From Anaerolineales bacterium (GTDB lineage Bacteria; Chloroflexota; Anaerolineae; 4572-78; J111): a DNA stretch of 31,814 nucleotides. The stretch is taken from contig JACKAT010000066.1 in NCBI GenBank assembly GCA_020634935.1, forward strand, positions 1 through 31,814. Direction: 5' to 3'. A model generated the notes under the pieces. It saw only the letters and a program-made list of their open reading frames with translations, was not told where the DNA came from and ran no database searches. Shown in pieces: positions 7,638-15,121 of the stretch; position 1 is the stretch's first letter, and each line of letters starts with the position of its first letter. The translations under genes and the position numbers were made by a program.

Positions 7638-9035
7638 ATGTTCAACTTCTGGTCACAAAGTACCCAAAAATCGAAAATCGTTTGGTTAGATTTGGGGGAT
7701 TTGGGCGATCTGGTCAAACCCGACGGGCCGCACGAGCAGTGGCAGGACCACGGGTTGGGGCTGCTGCGCACCATCCTCCATAATCATGGCATCAACACCG
7801 ACTTGCTCTCGACCCGAGCCGTGACCTCGTGGGATCAACTCCGCAAGCAGTTGCAAGGTTACGACATACTTATAATGAACGTGCGGAGTTACACCTTCCC
7901 GGTGGCTTACAAGTCGGCCAAAATCTTTAAAGGGATCAACCCCAACGGACTGGTGCTAACCGGCGGCATGCACGCCACCGTGGCGCTGGATGAGATGACG
8001 GCCATTCCTGAATTTGATCGCATCTGCCAGGGACCGGGCGAAAATGTGATTGTTAATTTGGTCAACGATCCGCTGTCGTTCCCGCGCGTGATTGTCGGCA
8101 TCGGCTCAAAATCGATGGCCGAGTGGCCGATGATCGACCGCACCCTGTGGCCCAAGCCCCACCGCCGGCTGCGCCGGAAGTTCAATTGGCCCCTGGAGCC
8201 GGAATGCGGCTGGGGACCGCCGCCCGTCGCCACCATTATCACCAGCCGGGTTTGCCCCTGGCAGTGTGTCTTCTGCAACGAGAATTCTTACATCCCGAAT
8301 ATGGGCCGCCGGCCGGTTGACATGGTCATCGACGAGTTGAATTACTTGGATGACAAGTTTGGAGTCGGTTCCATCGTTATTCACGATTCGATGTTTTTTC
8401 AGAATCCCTCGTGGTTGGAGGAGTGGATCGATAAGTATCCGCGCAAAGCCAACAAGGTCTGGCCGTACTGGGCTGCCGGTCGCTCCGATACGGTTCGCCA
8501 GTGGCCTGAACTGTTCGAGGCGTTGGTGCGAGAGACCAACTGGAACACCATCTCCATCGGCCTCGAGTCCGGCAGCGACCGCATTTTGCGCCTGCTCAAT
8601 AAAGAATGTACGGCGGAAGACAACCAGTTCACCATCGATTTGATTAACAAGATTGGCGATGACTACCGGCAGATGGGCAAGGAGCCGCCCAAGCTGTGGG
8701 CCAACATTATGCTCGGCATTCCCGGCGAAACCCACGAAGACGCCTTTGAAACGATGCGTATGCTCAAAACCATGAAATATGTCTTTCCGTCGATCTCCTA
8801 CTATGCGCCTTATCCGGGTTCGGCTTTGGGGTACCAGCTTATCGCCGAAGGGAAGAGTATGATGACCAAAGAAAATTACCACCGCTTCCCGGATGACGAA
8901 AAGGTTAAAGGGGTGGATTATCAATTTTATCGCGCGCTGCTGGCCGGCCAGTACGAAGACGAAATCAATCGTGGGCTCGATGCCTACGCCCGGCAAAAAT
9001 CGAGCGCCTTGCGGGAAGCGTTGGTGAAGGCATGA
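7638..9035 (+). CDS. B12-binding-domain radical SAM protein
   Basis: 465 aa. Residues about 15-150 form a cobalamin-binding-like Rossmann domain, with the glycine motif VLTGGMHATVALDEM, an acidic turn and ICQGPGENVI. The radical SAM core begins near 195 with TSRVCPWQCVFCNENSY: Cys206, Cys210 and Cys213 form the CxxxCxxC site for the 4Fe-4S cluster that cleaves S-adenosylmethionine. Later core motifs are SIGLESGSDRIL (GxIxG-like) and IMLGIPGETHEDA. Members of this class methylate unactivated carbons or make ring or C-C changes, but the substrate cannot be read from the sequence. The gene overlaps the 68-aa gene downstream by 4 nt (ATGA), so the two products are probably made together. The start has a purine-rich AGAGGCAAAGAGAGA just before it. 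Confidence 0.9.
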   Translation: MFNFWSQSTQKSKIVWLDLGDLGDLVKPDGPHEQWQDHGLGLLRTILHNHGINTDLLSTRAVTSWDQLRKQLQGYDILIMNVRSYTFPVAYKSAKIFKGINPNGLVLTGGMHATVALDEMTAIPEFDRICQGPGENVIVNLVNDPLSFPRVIVGIGSKSMAEWPMIDRTLWPKPHRRLRRKFNWPLEPECGWGPPPVATIITSRVCPWQCVFCNENSYIPNMGRRPVDMVIDELNYLDDKFGVGSIVIHDSMFFQNPSWLEEWIDKYPRKANKVWPYWAAGRSDTVRQWPELFEALVRETNWNTISIGLESGSDRILRLLNKECTAEDNQFTIDLINKIGDDYRQMGKEPPKLWANIMLGIPGETHEDAFETMRMLKTMKYVFPSISYYAPYPGSALGYQLIAEGKSMMTKENYHRFPDDEKVKGVDYQFYRALLAGQYEDEINRGLDAYARQKSSALREALVKA

Positions 9036-9238
9036 GCAGTTTTAGCAATCCCCACTATATGTACCTGTTCGAGATGAAGAACGGCAAGCAAAAGCTGGCC
9101 TATGGCCGTTCGCCGGAGGATGCTTTGGATATTTTGCGTATCCGGCTGTCGGATGAGGAGATGCAAGAGATTATCGCTGATAAGTTTGTCAAAATTTCTC
9201 AGCGCAAGATGCAGCAATTTGTGGATAATTTGGGGTAA
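9032..9238 (+). CDS. 68-aa protein translationally coupled to a B12-radical SAM enzyme
   Basis: The start codon overlaps the stop of the radical SAM gene (ATGA), a hallmark of functionally linked products. The family is not recognised. The sequence suggests a short beta-strand pair (HYMYLFEMKNGKQKLAYG), then a helix around SPEDALDILRIRLSDEEM, then a basic C-terminal helix (KFVKISQRKMQQFVDNLG). No cysteine, no signal peptide, no leader/core division with GG or small-residue core, so it does not look like a RiPP precursor. More likely it is a small partner, recognition or stability subunit of the enzyme. Function unknown. The reading frame is supported by overlap, good codon use, and termination right before the inverted-repeat element at 9242. 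Confidence 0.75.
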   Translation: MSSFSNPHYMYLFEMKNGKQKLAYGRSPEDALDILRIRLSDEEMQEIIADKFVKISQRKMQQFVDNLG

Positions 9239-9241
9239 CGC

Positions 9242-9375
9242 AAGTTGCTACCCTGCCAGACCTGACAGGTTTTGGAATTACCGTTCAGAGAAAATTAGGC
9301 CAATTCGGGCCATTTAGCCGCATTAAGGCTCATTTGAAAACCTGTCAGGTCTTGTTCGCGGACAGCTAGCAACTT
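9242..9375. repeat. MITE-like element with nested inverted repeats
   Basis: The outer arms are AAGTTGCTA (9242-9250) and TAGCAACTT (9367-9375). The inner arms form a perfect 16-bp pair AGACCTGACAGGTTTT (9258-9273) / AAAACCTGTCAGGTCT (9337-9352). The 134-bp unit has no coding capacity. It begins three bases past the stop codon of the 68-aa gene. Symmetry and size fit a non-autonomous mobile element; no transposase is nearby. Confidence 0.75.
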
Positions 9376-9410
9376 AGGTTAGATAGGTCGATATCACGAA
9401 CGATTCAATG

Positions 9411-9440
9411 AGGAACTGGTGTTATCCAGTTCCTTTTTTT
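9411..9440 (+). terminator. Rho-independent terminator after the radical SAM / 68-aa gene pair
   Basis: Perfect 9-bp stem AGGAACTGG (9411-9419) / CCAGTTCCT (9426-9434), loop TGTTAT, followed by a T tract to 9440. It lies beyond the MITE-like element, so it was probably the original terminator of the pair, now displaced from the stop codon by about 170 bp. Confidence 0.85.
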
Positions 9441-9460
9441 GCCTTAAAATGAGTTAGATC

Positions 9461-9754
9461 ATGATGAAATTATCTAACACGCAACAGCACGTGTTGCTGG
9501 GTTTGATGCAAGGCGCAACACTTAAAGCGCACCGCTACTTGGATGGAACCAAAAGCTACAAACTCCATTTACTGGATGGCAACGTCGAAACCGTATCCAG
9601 CTCTACGATGGATGCGCTTAAGGGTAAAGGGCTAGTCGATAGCAATAAGAAGTTTCCGGCGGCCACCTATTTGCTAACGGAACAGGGACGAAACGTGGCC
9701 AAGAATTTGGATGACGGTCCTGTTCGTCCGCTCTCGGCTAAAAATTATGGGTGA
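9461..9754 (+). CDS. Small winged-helix-like protein
   Basis: 97 aa, no specific family recognised. The order of elements suggests a winged helix: helix 1 in NTQQHVLLGLMQGATL, a short basic turn, two strands (YKLHLLDGNVETV), a recognition-like helix SSSTMDALKGKGLVDSN, then KFPAATYLLTEQGRNVAKNL, which resembles the wing-plus-last-helix pattern YxLTxxGR of small bacterial regulators. No membrane segment. Two adjacent ATG codons (9461, 9464) could start it, with no good ribosome-binding site before either. It stands alone between a terminator and a hairpin repeat, with no obvious target operon. DNA binding is an inference. Confidence 0.6.
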   Translation: MMKLSNTQQHVLLGLMQGATLKAHRYLDGTKSYKLHLLDGNVETVSSSTMDALKGKGLVDSNKKFPAATYLLTEQGRNVAKNLDDGPVRPLSAKNYG

Positions 9755-9846
9755 GTGCCTTGGACTACATCCCATAAGGACATAAATCTGCTTATTACAG
9801 GTGTGCGACATAAACTGCGAGACAGCAATGAGAATGGAGATGTACC

Positions 9847-9904
9847 GGAGCGACAAAGTTTACTTTGTCCTTACCGTGAAGGACAAAGCTTGCTTTGTCG
9901 CTCC
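9847..9904. repeat. Compound hairpin of the CAAAG-CTTG-CTTTG family
   Basis: Outer arms GGAGCGACAAAG (9847-9858) and CTTTGTCGCTCC (9893-9904) are perfectly complementary over 12 bp. Between them are two smaller hairpins, AAAG-TTTA-CTTT and AAAG-CTTG-CTTT, plus GTCCTT / AAGGAC. It sits directly before the Shine-Dalgarno of the gene at 9934. Related copies are found at 27594-27623 and 28797-28830, also just before genes. Confidence 0.75.
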
Positions 9905-9933
9905 AGGATTTTATTTTCAGGGGAGGCAATAGA

Positions 9934-10353
9934 ATGGACTCAACCTTAGAACAAAACAAAGCTATCGTCCTCCGCTTCAATAAAGAAGTGATTGAACAGG
10001 GCAATGTTGAAACGTTTTATGCGCTTGTGGCTGAAGATTTTATCAACCATTCGGCCCCACCCGGCGCTCCTAACGGCCCTGAGGGGATGATTTACTTTTT
10101 TACCCAAATTCTTCGCCCGGCTTTTTCGGATTTAAAAGCGGAGATTTACGATCAAGTGGCCGAGGGCGATAAAGTTACCACCCGCAAAGCTTTCTATGGA
10201 ATCCACACCGGAGAGCTAATGGGCATAGCGGCCTCAAACAAAAAAGTGGTGATCGAGGTCATTGACATCGTCAGGTTACGTGATGGGCAGTATGTCGAGC
10301 ACTGGGGCATGAACAATATGCAAAGTGTGATGGCCCAACTGGCCGCCAGATAG
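9934..10353 (+). CDS. SnoaL-like (NTF2-fold) ester cyclase family protein
   Basis: 139 aa. The pattern of an N-terminal helix (NKAIVLRFNKEVIEQGNVE), LVAEDFINHSAPPG, a loop with GPEGMIYFFTQI, then strands AEIYDQVAEGDKV, TRKAFYGIHTGEL and a last strand IDIVRLRDGQYVEHWG is typical of SnoaL-like proteins, which use a cone-shaped pocket to bind small hydrophobic substrates. Members range from polyketide cyclases to proteins with no known reaction, so the substrate is unknown. The start at 9934 is chosen because AGGGGAGG (9919-9926) stands just upstream; a longer frame would begin inside the hairpin repeat. It precedes the radical SAM operon by 304 bp on the same strand. Confidence 0.85.
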   Translation: MDSTLEQNKAIVLRFNKEVIEQGNVETFYALVAEDFINHSAPPGAPNGPEGMIYFFTQILRPAFSDLKAEIYDQVAEGDKVTTRKAFYGIHTGELMGIAASNKKVVIEVIDIVRLRDGQYVEHWGMNNMQSVMAQLAAR

Positions 10354-10657
10354 TTTTTTGATAAATAGCCGGTTTGTGGTTAAGAGCGCTAATCATTTGT
10401 TATTTCGCTTTTTGATAAGAATAAGACGACGCACGCAAAATGCGTTTAGGCAAAATTGCGTACCCGCTCATCACCGGTTAAGTTTTTTCTACTATTGCGC
10501 AATTGAATTGCTTGCTTTATAGTAACCGGGTGAACGTTAAGGGCGATTTCGTGCATGAATCACCAAACTCGATTTTGCTCTCAACCTAAACCTATTGTAA
10601 AATTCAAAATTATTATAAAGACTGTTATAAAAATTACCTGCAAGGGAGGTAACAATT
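10354..10657 (+). other. Leader and promoter region of the radical SAM operon
   Basis: No gene seen; the open frame at 10555 is AT-rich, lacks family-like sequence and overlaps the next start. A weak promoter can be proposed: -35 TTGCGC (10495-10500), 17-bp spacer, -10 TATAGT (10518-10523). An imperfect repeat with GCAAAATGCG and GCAAAATTGCG lies at 10436-10460. The last 60 bases are AT-rich and end in a strong AGGGAGG (10643-10649). Confidence 0.45.
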
Positions 10658-12148
10658 ATGCGAGTGATGCTGGTAAACCCTCGCTTCCGACTACCCATCG
10701 ATACCCGGACAACGCCCCACCTTGGCTTAGCTTACCTCGCGGCTGTTTCCGAACGGCGTGGCGATGACGTGCTGTTGTTTGATGCCGATGTAGAAAATGA
10801 ATCGATTGATGAGGCGGTGCGCCGTTTACAGCCGGATATTGTGGGCATTACGGCCAACACGCCCCAGGTGAAATCGGCCTGGCGCACGGCTAAAGCGATC
10901 AAATCGGTTAAAGATATTCCCGTGGTGCTGGGCGGCCCGCACGTGTCGGTGCTGCCGGCGGAGAGCGTGGCGCGGCCGGAAGTGGATGTGGTCGTTCGCG
11001 GCGAAGGCGAAGATGTTTGGGTTAAATTGTGTGGCATTGTGGAAAATGGCAAGGCCGGCAACCCTAACTTCAGCGCGCGCGATCTGCTTGATCCCACCGC
11101 CGGTCTACTCGACGGTTTGTTAGGGATTAGCTATTTCACCACCGACCAAAAAGAGCATCACAACCCCGATCACCCACCTATCGCCGATTTGGATACGTTG
11201 CCCTTCCCAGCTTATCACTTCTTTAAAATGGATCGCTACACTAACCTCCAACCGGCCACCGACGCTATCGACGGCGCGCGCTCTTTCTCGGTGATGACCT
11301 CGCGCGGCTGTCCTTATCGCTGCACGTTCTGCTCGCAAAGCATTATGCCGATCAAGTGGCGAGCGCGCAGCCCTGAAAGTGTGCTGGCGGAGTGGCAGCA
11401 TTTGGTTGAGAATTTCGACGCTCAGGAAATTGGCGTGTTGGATGACTCGGCCAATATTCAGGTTGACCGGTTGGAAAAAATCGCCGACCTGTTTATCGAG
11501 CACAACGTTAATCACGTTCCCTGGATTTTTGTCAACGGTATCCGGGCCAATCTGGCCACGAAAGAGCTGTTGGGCAAATTGAAAAAGGCCGGCCTAAAGC
11601 GAACCGCCTTTGGCGTGGAGAGCGGCGATCCCGACGTGCTGCTGTCAATCGACAAGAAGATCGATCACGACACCATTCGCCAGGCTTTCAAAAACGCTAA
11701 ATCGGTTGGGCTGGAAACCATCGGCTTCTTCATCATCGGCCTGCCGGGCGAAACCGAAGAGTCGATGGAAAGAACGATCCAATTCGCCTGTGAAGTCGAT
11801 CCGATGATCGCCAACTTCTCGATGATGACGCCTTATCCGGGCACCAAAGTTTTCGAGATTGCCAAACGGCAAGGCCGGCTGCTGCTGGATGATTGGGAAG
11901 ATTACGTCTTCTTTGATGGCCGCGCCCGCTACGAATTGGGCGATATGACGGCTGAAATGATCGAGCGTAAGTGGAAAGAGGCTTATCGCCGCTTCTATCT
12001 ACGTCCGCATCGGGTGGCAGGGACGCTGATGCGCAAAGATTTCTGGATCAATTGGCGGCGGACCTTTAAAGTGGCCTTTAACACCCTCTTTCCCAAGAAA
12101 GAAAAAGCCGAACTGCGTAAATCTGTTGAAGCCGAAGTCGCCGTCTAA
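10658..12148 (+). CDS. B12-binding-domain radical SAM protein (paralogue 1)
   Basis: 496 aa. The N-terminal cobalamin-binding-like domain (about 1-150) opens with MRVMLVNPRF and has VVLGGPHVSVLPAES and VVVRGEGED, the usual marks of the B12-binding/radical SAM class. The radical SAM core starts with MTSRGCPYRCTFCSQS: Cys218, Cys222 and Cys225 bind the 4Fe-4S cluster. GVESGDPDVL and IIGLPGETEESM follow. The C-terminal 90 residues carry RKWKEAYRRFYLRPHRV and a basic, aromatic tail that may sit at the membrane surface. It opens an operon: 26 bp to the next gene and 15 bp from that to the third. The start is set by AGGGAGG eight nucleotides upstream. Substrate unknown; C-methylation or a lipid-directed reaction are both possible. 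Confidence 0.9.
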   Translation: MRVMLVNPRFRLPIDTRTTPHLGLAYLAAVSERRGDDVLLFDADVENESIDEAVRRLQPDIVGITANTPQVKSAWRTAKAIKSVKDIPVVLGGPHVSVLPAESVARPEVDVVVRGEGEDVWVKLCGIVENGKAGNPNFSARDLLDPTAGLLDGLLGISYFTTDQKEHHNPDHPPIADLDTLPFPAYHFFKMDRYTNLQPATDAIDGARSFSVMTSRGCPYRCTFCSQSIMPIKWRARSPESVLAEWQHLVENFDAQEIGVLDDSANIQVDRLEKIADLFIEHNVNHVPWIFVNGIRANLATKELLGKLKKAGLKRTAFGVESGDPDVLLSIDKKIDHDTIRQAFKNAKSVGLETIGFFIIGLPGETEESMERTIQFACEVDPMIANFSMMTPYPGTKVFEIAKRQGRLLLDDWEDYVFFDGRARYELGDMTAEMIERKWKEAYRRFYLRPHRVAGTLMRKDFWINWRRTFKVAFNTLFPKKEKAELRKSVEAEVAV

Positions 12149-12174
12149 ATGGCGGTTGCTAACCGGAGGAAATT

Positions 12175-13689
12175 TTGAGAGTTTTACTAGCCAGTCCCGA
12201 ATCGGAAGTCTGGAATAGTCGTAAACACGTCCATATGGGGTTGGGCTACCTGGCCGGCTCGCTGCGCGCTCACGGATACGAGTGCGAAATTTGGGATGCG
12301 TCGGTCGAGGAAGACGTGGAAACGTTTGAGCAAAAATTGGCCCGTGACCCGTTTGACATCGTCTGCCTGTCAGCCCCAACGCCGTTGATTGTCAACGCCT
12401 GGGAGTCGGCCGAAACCGCTAAAAAACACGGCGCGATTACCATTCTCGGCGGCCCGCACCTGACCCTGATGCCGCATGAGTCGATGGAAAAAGATCAGGT
12501 CGATCTGGTGGTACGTGGCGAAGCCGAGTACACGATTGTCGAAATCATGCACGCGTTTGAAAAACAAGCCGAAATTAACCGCGCGCGAAACCAGTCGCCA
12601 ATCTCACAATCTACCACTCTCCAATCTACCATCACCCCGCGCCACTTCGATACCGAGGCCGGCTGGGGTAGCATCATGGGGTTGTCGTGGCGTAACGAGG
12701 CCGGCAAAATCTTGCATAACCTAGATCGCCCGCTGCCGGATGATATCGACGCGCTCCCGTTTCCGGCGTTCGATATGTTCAAAATCGACCGCTACACCAA
12801 CCTCAATCCGCTGACCGAAGGGCTGGATATGAACGCCCGGACGTACACCATTGTGACCTCGCGGGGCTGTCCGTACAAATGTACGTACTGCTCTAAACCG
12901 ATCACCGGCGACACCTGGCGCGGGCGCAGCGTCGAGAATGTGTTGGCCGAGTGGGAGTGGCTGGTTAAAGATTTGGGCGCAACGGAGATCGGCATTACCG
13001 ACGATATCTGGAATTTGGATCGACAGCGGGCTAAGGATTTATGCCGGGCTATCATCAAAGCCAACTTGCAAGTGCCGTGGGTGACGGTTCATGGCATGAA
13101 GGTCAACAACACCGATCAAGAGTTGTTTCACCTAATGAAGCAAGCTGGCTGTAAGCGAGTCGGTTTTGGGATTGAAAACGGCGACGATTGGATGCTGCGC
13201 AACGTGATTAAAAAAGGCCAGACCATCGATATGGTTCGCCAGGCGGTGAAACACGCCAAAACCGCCAAGCTGGAAACGATGGGCTTTTTCATCTTCGGTA
13301 TGCCCGGCGAAACCGAAGAGTCGATGGAGAAGACCATTCGGCTGGCGGTGGAACTCGACCCTGATCTGGCTCACTTTATGATGGCCGCGCCTTTCCCCGG
13401 CACAGAGATGTGGGACACTCTGGTGGAAAAAGGCGATGTCTTCTCGCACAATATGGATTGGTCACAGTTAGCCATCCAGGCCGACAAGGCCCATTTTGCC
13501 TTCGGCGACCTGGATAAGGCAACGGTTGAACGGAAATGGCACGAGGCGCACCGGCGCTTCTACTTACGCCCTCGCAGAATTGCCCGCATTGTGGCTCGCA
13601 AAGATACGTGGCTGCGTTTTCCCTACTATCTCAAAACCGCGGCGAACATGCTCATGGGCTTAGGTGAGCGCGAACCCGCCGCAGCATAA
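12175..13689 (+). CDS. B12-binding-domain radical SAM protein (paralogue 2)
   Basis: 504 aa, beginning at a TTG preceded by GGAGGA (12165-12170). Clearly a tandem paralogue of the gene before it: shared FKIDRYTNL, AEW-L, GFFIFGMPGETEESMEKTI, KWHEAHRRFYLRPRR. Cys232, Cys236 and Cys239 in TSRGCPYKCTYCSK form the radical SAM cluster site. The B12-binding-like domain covers about 1-140 (ILGGPHLTLMPHESM, VVRGEAEYTI). Between that domain and the core, residues about 138-160 are a low-complexity S/T/Q-rich insert, encoded by CAATCT repeats and absent in paralogue 1. The C-terminus again is basic and aromatic. The two enzymes may act in succession on related substrates, or as a heterodimer; neither is proven. 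Confidence 0.9.
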   Translation: MRVLLASPESEVWNSRKHVHMGLGYLAGSLRAHGYECEIWDASVEEDVETFEQKLARDPFDIVCLSAPTPLIVNAWESAETAKKHGAITILGGPHLTLMPHESMEKDQVDLVVRGEAEYTIVEIMHAFEKQAEINRARNQSPISQSTTLQSTITPRHFDTEAGWGSIMGLSWRNEAGKILHNLDRPLPDDIDALPFPAFDMFKIDRYTNLNPLTEGLDMNARTYTIVTSRGCPYKCTYCSKPITGDTWRGRSVENVLAEWEWLVKDLGATEIGITDDIWNLDRQRAKDLCRAIIKANLQVPWVTVHGMKVNNTDQELFHLMKQAGCKRVGFGIENGDDWMLRNVIKKGQTIDMVRQAVKHAKTAKLETMGFFIFGMPGETEESMEKTIRLAVELDPDLAHFMMAAPFPGTEMWDTLVEKGDVFSHNMDWSQLAIQADKAHFAFGDLDKATVERKWHEAHRRFYLRPRRIARIVARKDTWLRFPYYLKTAANMLMGLGEREPAAA

Positions 13690-13704
13690 TTAGAACAACG
13701 CGCT

Positions 13705-14784
13705 ATGCTTAAACTACTGACCAAACTACCGCTCTACTGGACTTATCGCCAGTTTGGCTGGCCGACCATGCTGCCTTTCTCGATTGTGGTCAGCGTCAGC
13801 TATCGCTGCAACAGCAAATGCAAAACCTGCGACGTGTGGCGCAAACCCAACGATGACATGACCTTTGAAGAGTGGGATAAAACCTTTGCCAAGATTGGTC
13901 GAGGCCCACTCTATTTTACGTTCACCGGGGGCGAACCGTTCCTGCGCAAAGATACGGTCGATCTGGCCCTGTCGGCCTACGAACACTGCCGCCCGGCGGT
14001 GATTACCATTCCCACCAACGGCATTTTAACCAAACGCATTATCGACAGCGTCGAGCGCCTGTGCGAAGGCGCTCCAACGACCAACATCGGCATCAACCTG
14101 TCGCTGGACGAGGTCGGTGAGCGCCATGATGAAATTCGGATGGTGCCGGGTAATTGGAAGAAGGCCATGCACACCTGGTCGGAGTTGAAAGCGCTGCAAA
14201 AGCGGCACAAAAACCTGGTGCTAACCAACCACACCGTTATTTCCAATTACAACATCGACCGTTTTTTTGAGATTTACGCCGGATTGGAATTTTTAAAGCC
14301 GGACAGCTATATCACCGAAATCGCTGAAGAGCGGGTTGAATTAGACACCGTCGGCTGGGAAATTACGCCGATGGCCGAGAAATATGGCCCGATCGCCGAC
14401 TTCCTGAGCGAGAAAGCCCACCAACGGCGGGTATCGGGTTTTGCCAAGATTACCCAAGCCTTTCGAGCCGAATATTACCAACTGGCCAAGCGGGTGCTGT
14501 ATGAGCAGCGGCAGGTGATCCCGTGCTACGCCGGCTGGGCCAGCTGCCAGATCGCCCCCAATGGCGATCTGTGGAGCTGCTGTATTCGGGCGGAGGGCGT
14601 GGGCAACCTGCGTGAGAATGATTACGACCTGCGGCGGATCTGGACCGGCGACGCTATGGCTGAGCTCCGGGACAGTATCTACAACGGCGAGTGTCACTGC
14701 CCAATGGCCAATGCGTCCTATGCTAATATGCTCTTACACCCCCCCACCATGGCCCGAGTCGTCTCAACCGTGGTTTCCCCGTAG
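13705..14784 (+). CDS. Radical SAM protein with SPASM-type C-terminus
   Basis: 359 aa, no B12-binding domain. The core begins SVSYRCNSKCKTCDVW: Cys35, Cys39 and Cys42 form the CxxxCxxC cluster site. FTFTGGEPFLRKD (the GGEP motif that holds the methionine amino group) is at about 72-84. The C-terminal part has a cysteine set PCYAGWASCQIAPNGDLWSCC followed by CHCP, as in SPASM/twitch domains that bind one or two auxiliary 4Fe-4S clusters. Such enzymes modify peptides, sulfatases or lipid and sugar precursors (for example HpnH-like proteins). It is the last gene of the three-gene operon, 15 bp after paralogue 2. The N-terminus LLTKLPLYWTYRQFGWP is amphipathic and could touch the membrane. Confidence 0.9.
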   Translation: MLKLLTKLPLYWTYRQFGWPTMLPFSIVVSVSYRCNSKCKTCDVWRKPNDDMTFEEWDKTFAKIGRGPLYFTFTGGEPFLRKDTVDLALSAYEHCRPAVITIPTNGILTKRIIDSVERLCEGAPTTNIGINLSLDEVGERHDEIRMVPGNWKKAMHTWSELKALQKRHKNLVLTNHTVISNYNIDRFFEIYAGLEFLKPDSYITEIAEERVELDTVGWEITPMAEKYGPIADFLSEKAHQRRVSGFAKITQAFRAEYYQLAKRVLYEQRQVIPCYAGWASCQIAPNGDLWSCCIRAEGVGNLRENDYDLRRIWTGDAMAELRDSIYNGECHCPMANASYANMLLHPPTMARVVSTVVSP

Positions 14785-15121
14785 ACTCAACGTTGCCTGA
14801 CCCTTAAGTCGGTATTATAATCCTCCCTGCTAAAAAACGGCCTGAATGGCAGCAAGATTGGTCTAGTTTAAGCAATTTGATCGAAGTTGCGGCTCAAATG
14901 GGAGAACTAGTCTAGCAGCGCTACTGTCGATTCATGGAAACTGGACCCATCTATTGGTAAATGAGCCTTGCTGCCTTAAGGTGAGTTAATTGGACAAGAT
15001 AAATTCTTCCTGTAGAATGAAGGTTTCAGTAGGAAGTGAGTACATGCTCTTGGGGACATAAAGATTGGCGTGTACAGATCGTAGGCCACTGAACAAATCC
15101 ATAATATTAAGGTAGAAGGAA
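14785..15121 (+). other. Intergenic region before the FHA gene, with possible gene remnant
   Basis: No intact gene. A short open stretch ending at a TAG at 14913-14915 reads PEWQQDWSSLSNLIEVAAQ, which looks like protein, but it has no start codon and an in-frame stop just upstream. It may be a decayed gene end. The second half holds the promoter of the FHA gene. Confidence 0.4.
14990..15018 (+). promoter_or_regulatory. Promoter of the FHA/TolB-propeller gene
   Basis: -35 TTGGAC (14990-14995), 17-bp spacer, -10 TAGAAT (15013-15018). Predicted leader of about 95 nt to the ATG at 15122, which is preceded by AAGGTAGAAGGAA. Confidence 0.6.

Noticed and set aside
8106..8996. 296-codon minus-strand open frame opposite the first radical SAM gene
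   Set aside because: Shadow of a gene with intact radical SAM motifs; no ribosome-binding site or family motif of its own.
9032..9238. RiPP precursor for the adjacent radical SAM enzyme
   Set aside because: No cysteine, no glycine-rich or repetitive core, no leader cleavage motif; reads as a folded small protein.
10555..10767. 70-codon open frame overlapping the start of radical SAM paralogue 1
   Set aside because: AT-rich leader sequence, out of frame with a well-supported start at 10658.
14811..14915. Small gene reading PEWQQDWSSLSNLIEVAAQ
   Set aside because: No start codon and an in-frame stop upstream; at most a decayed fragment.
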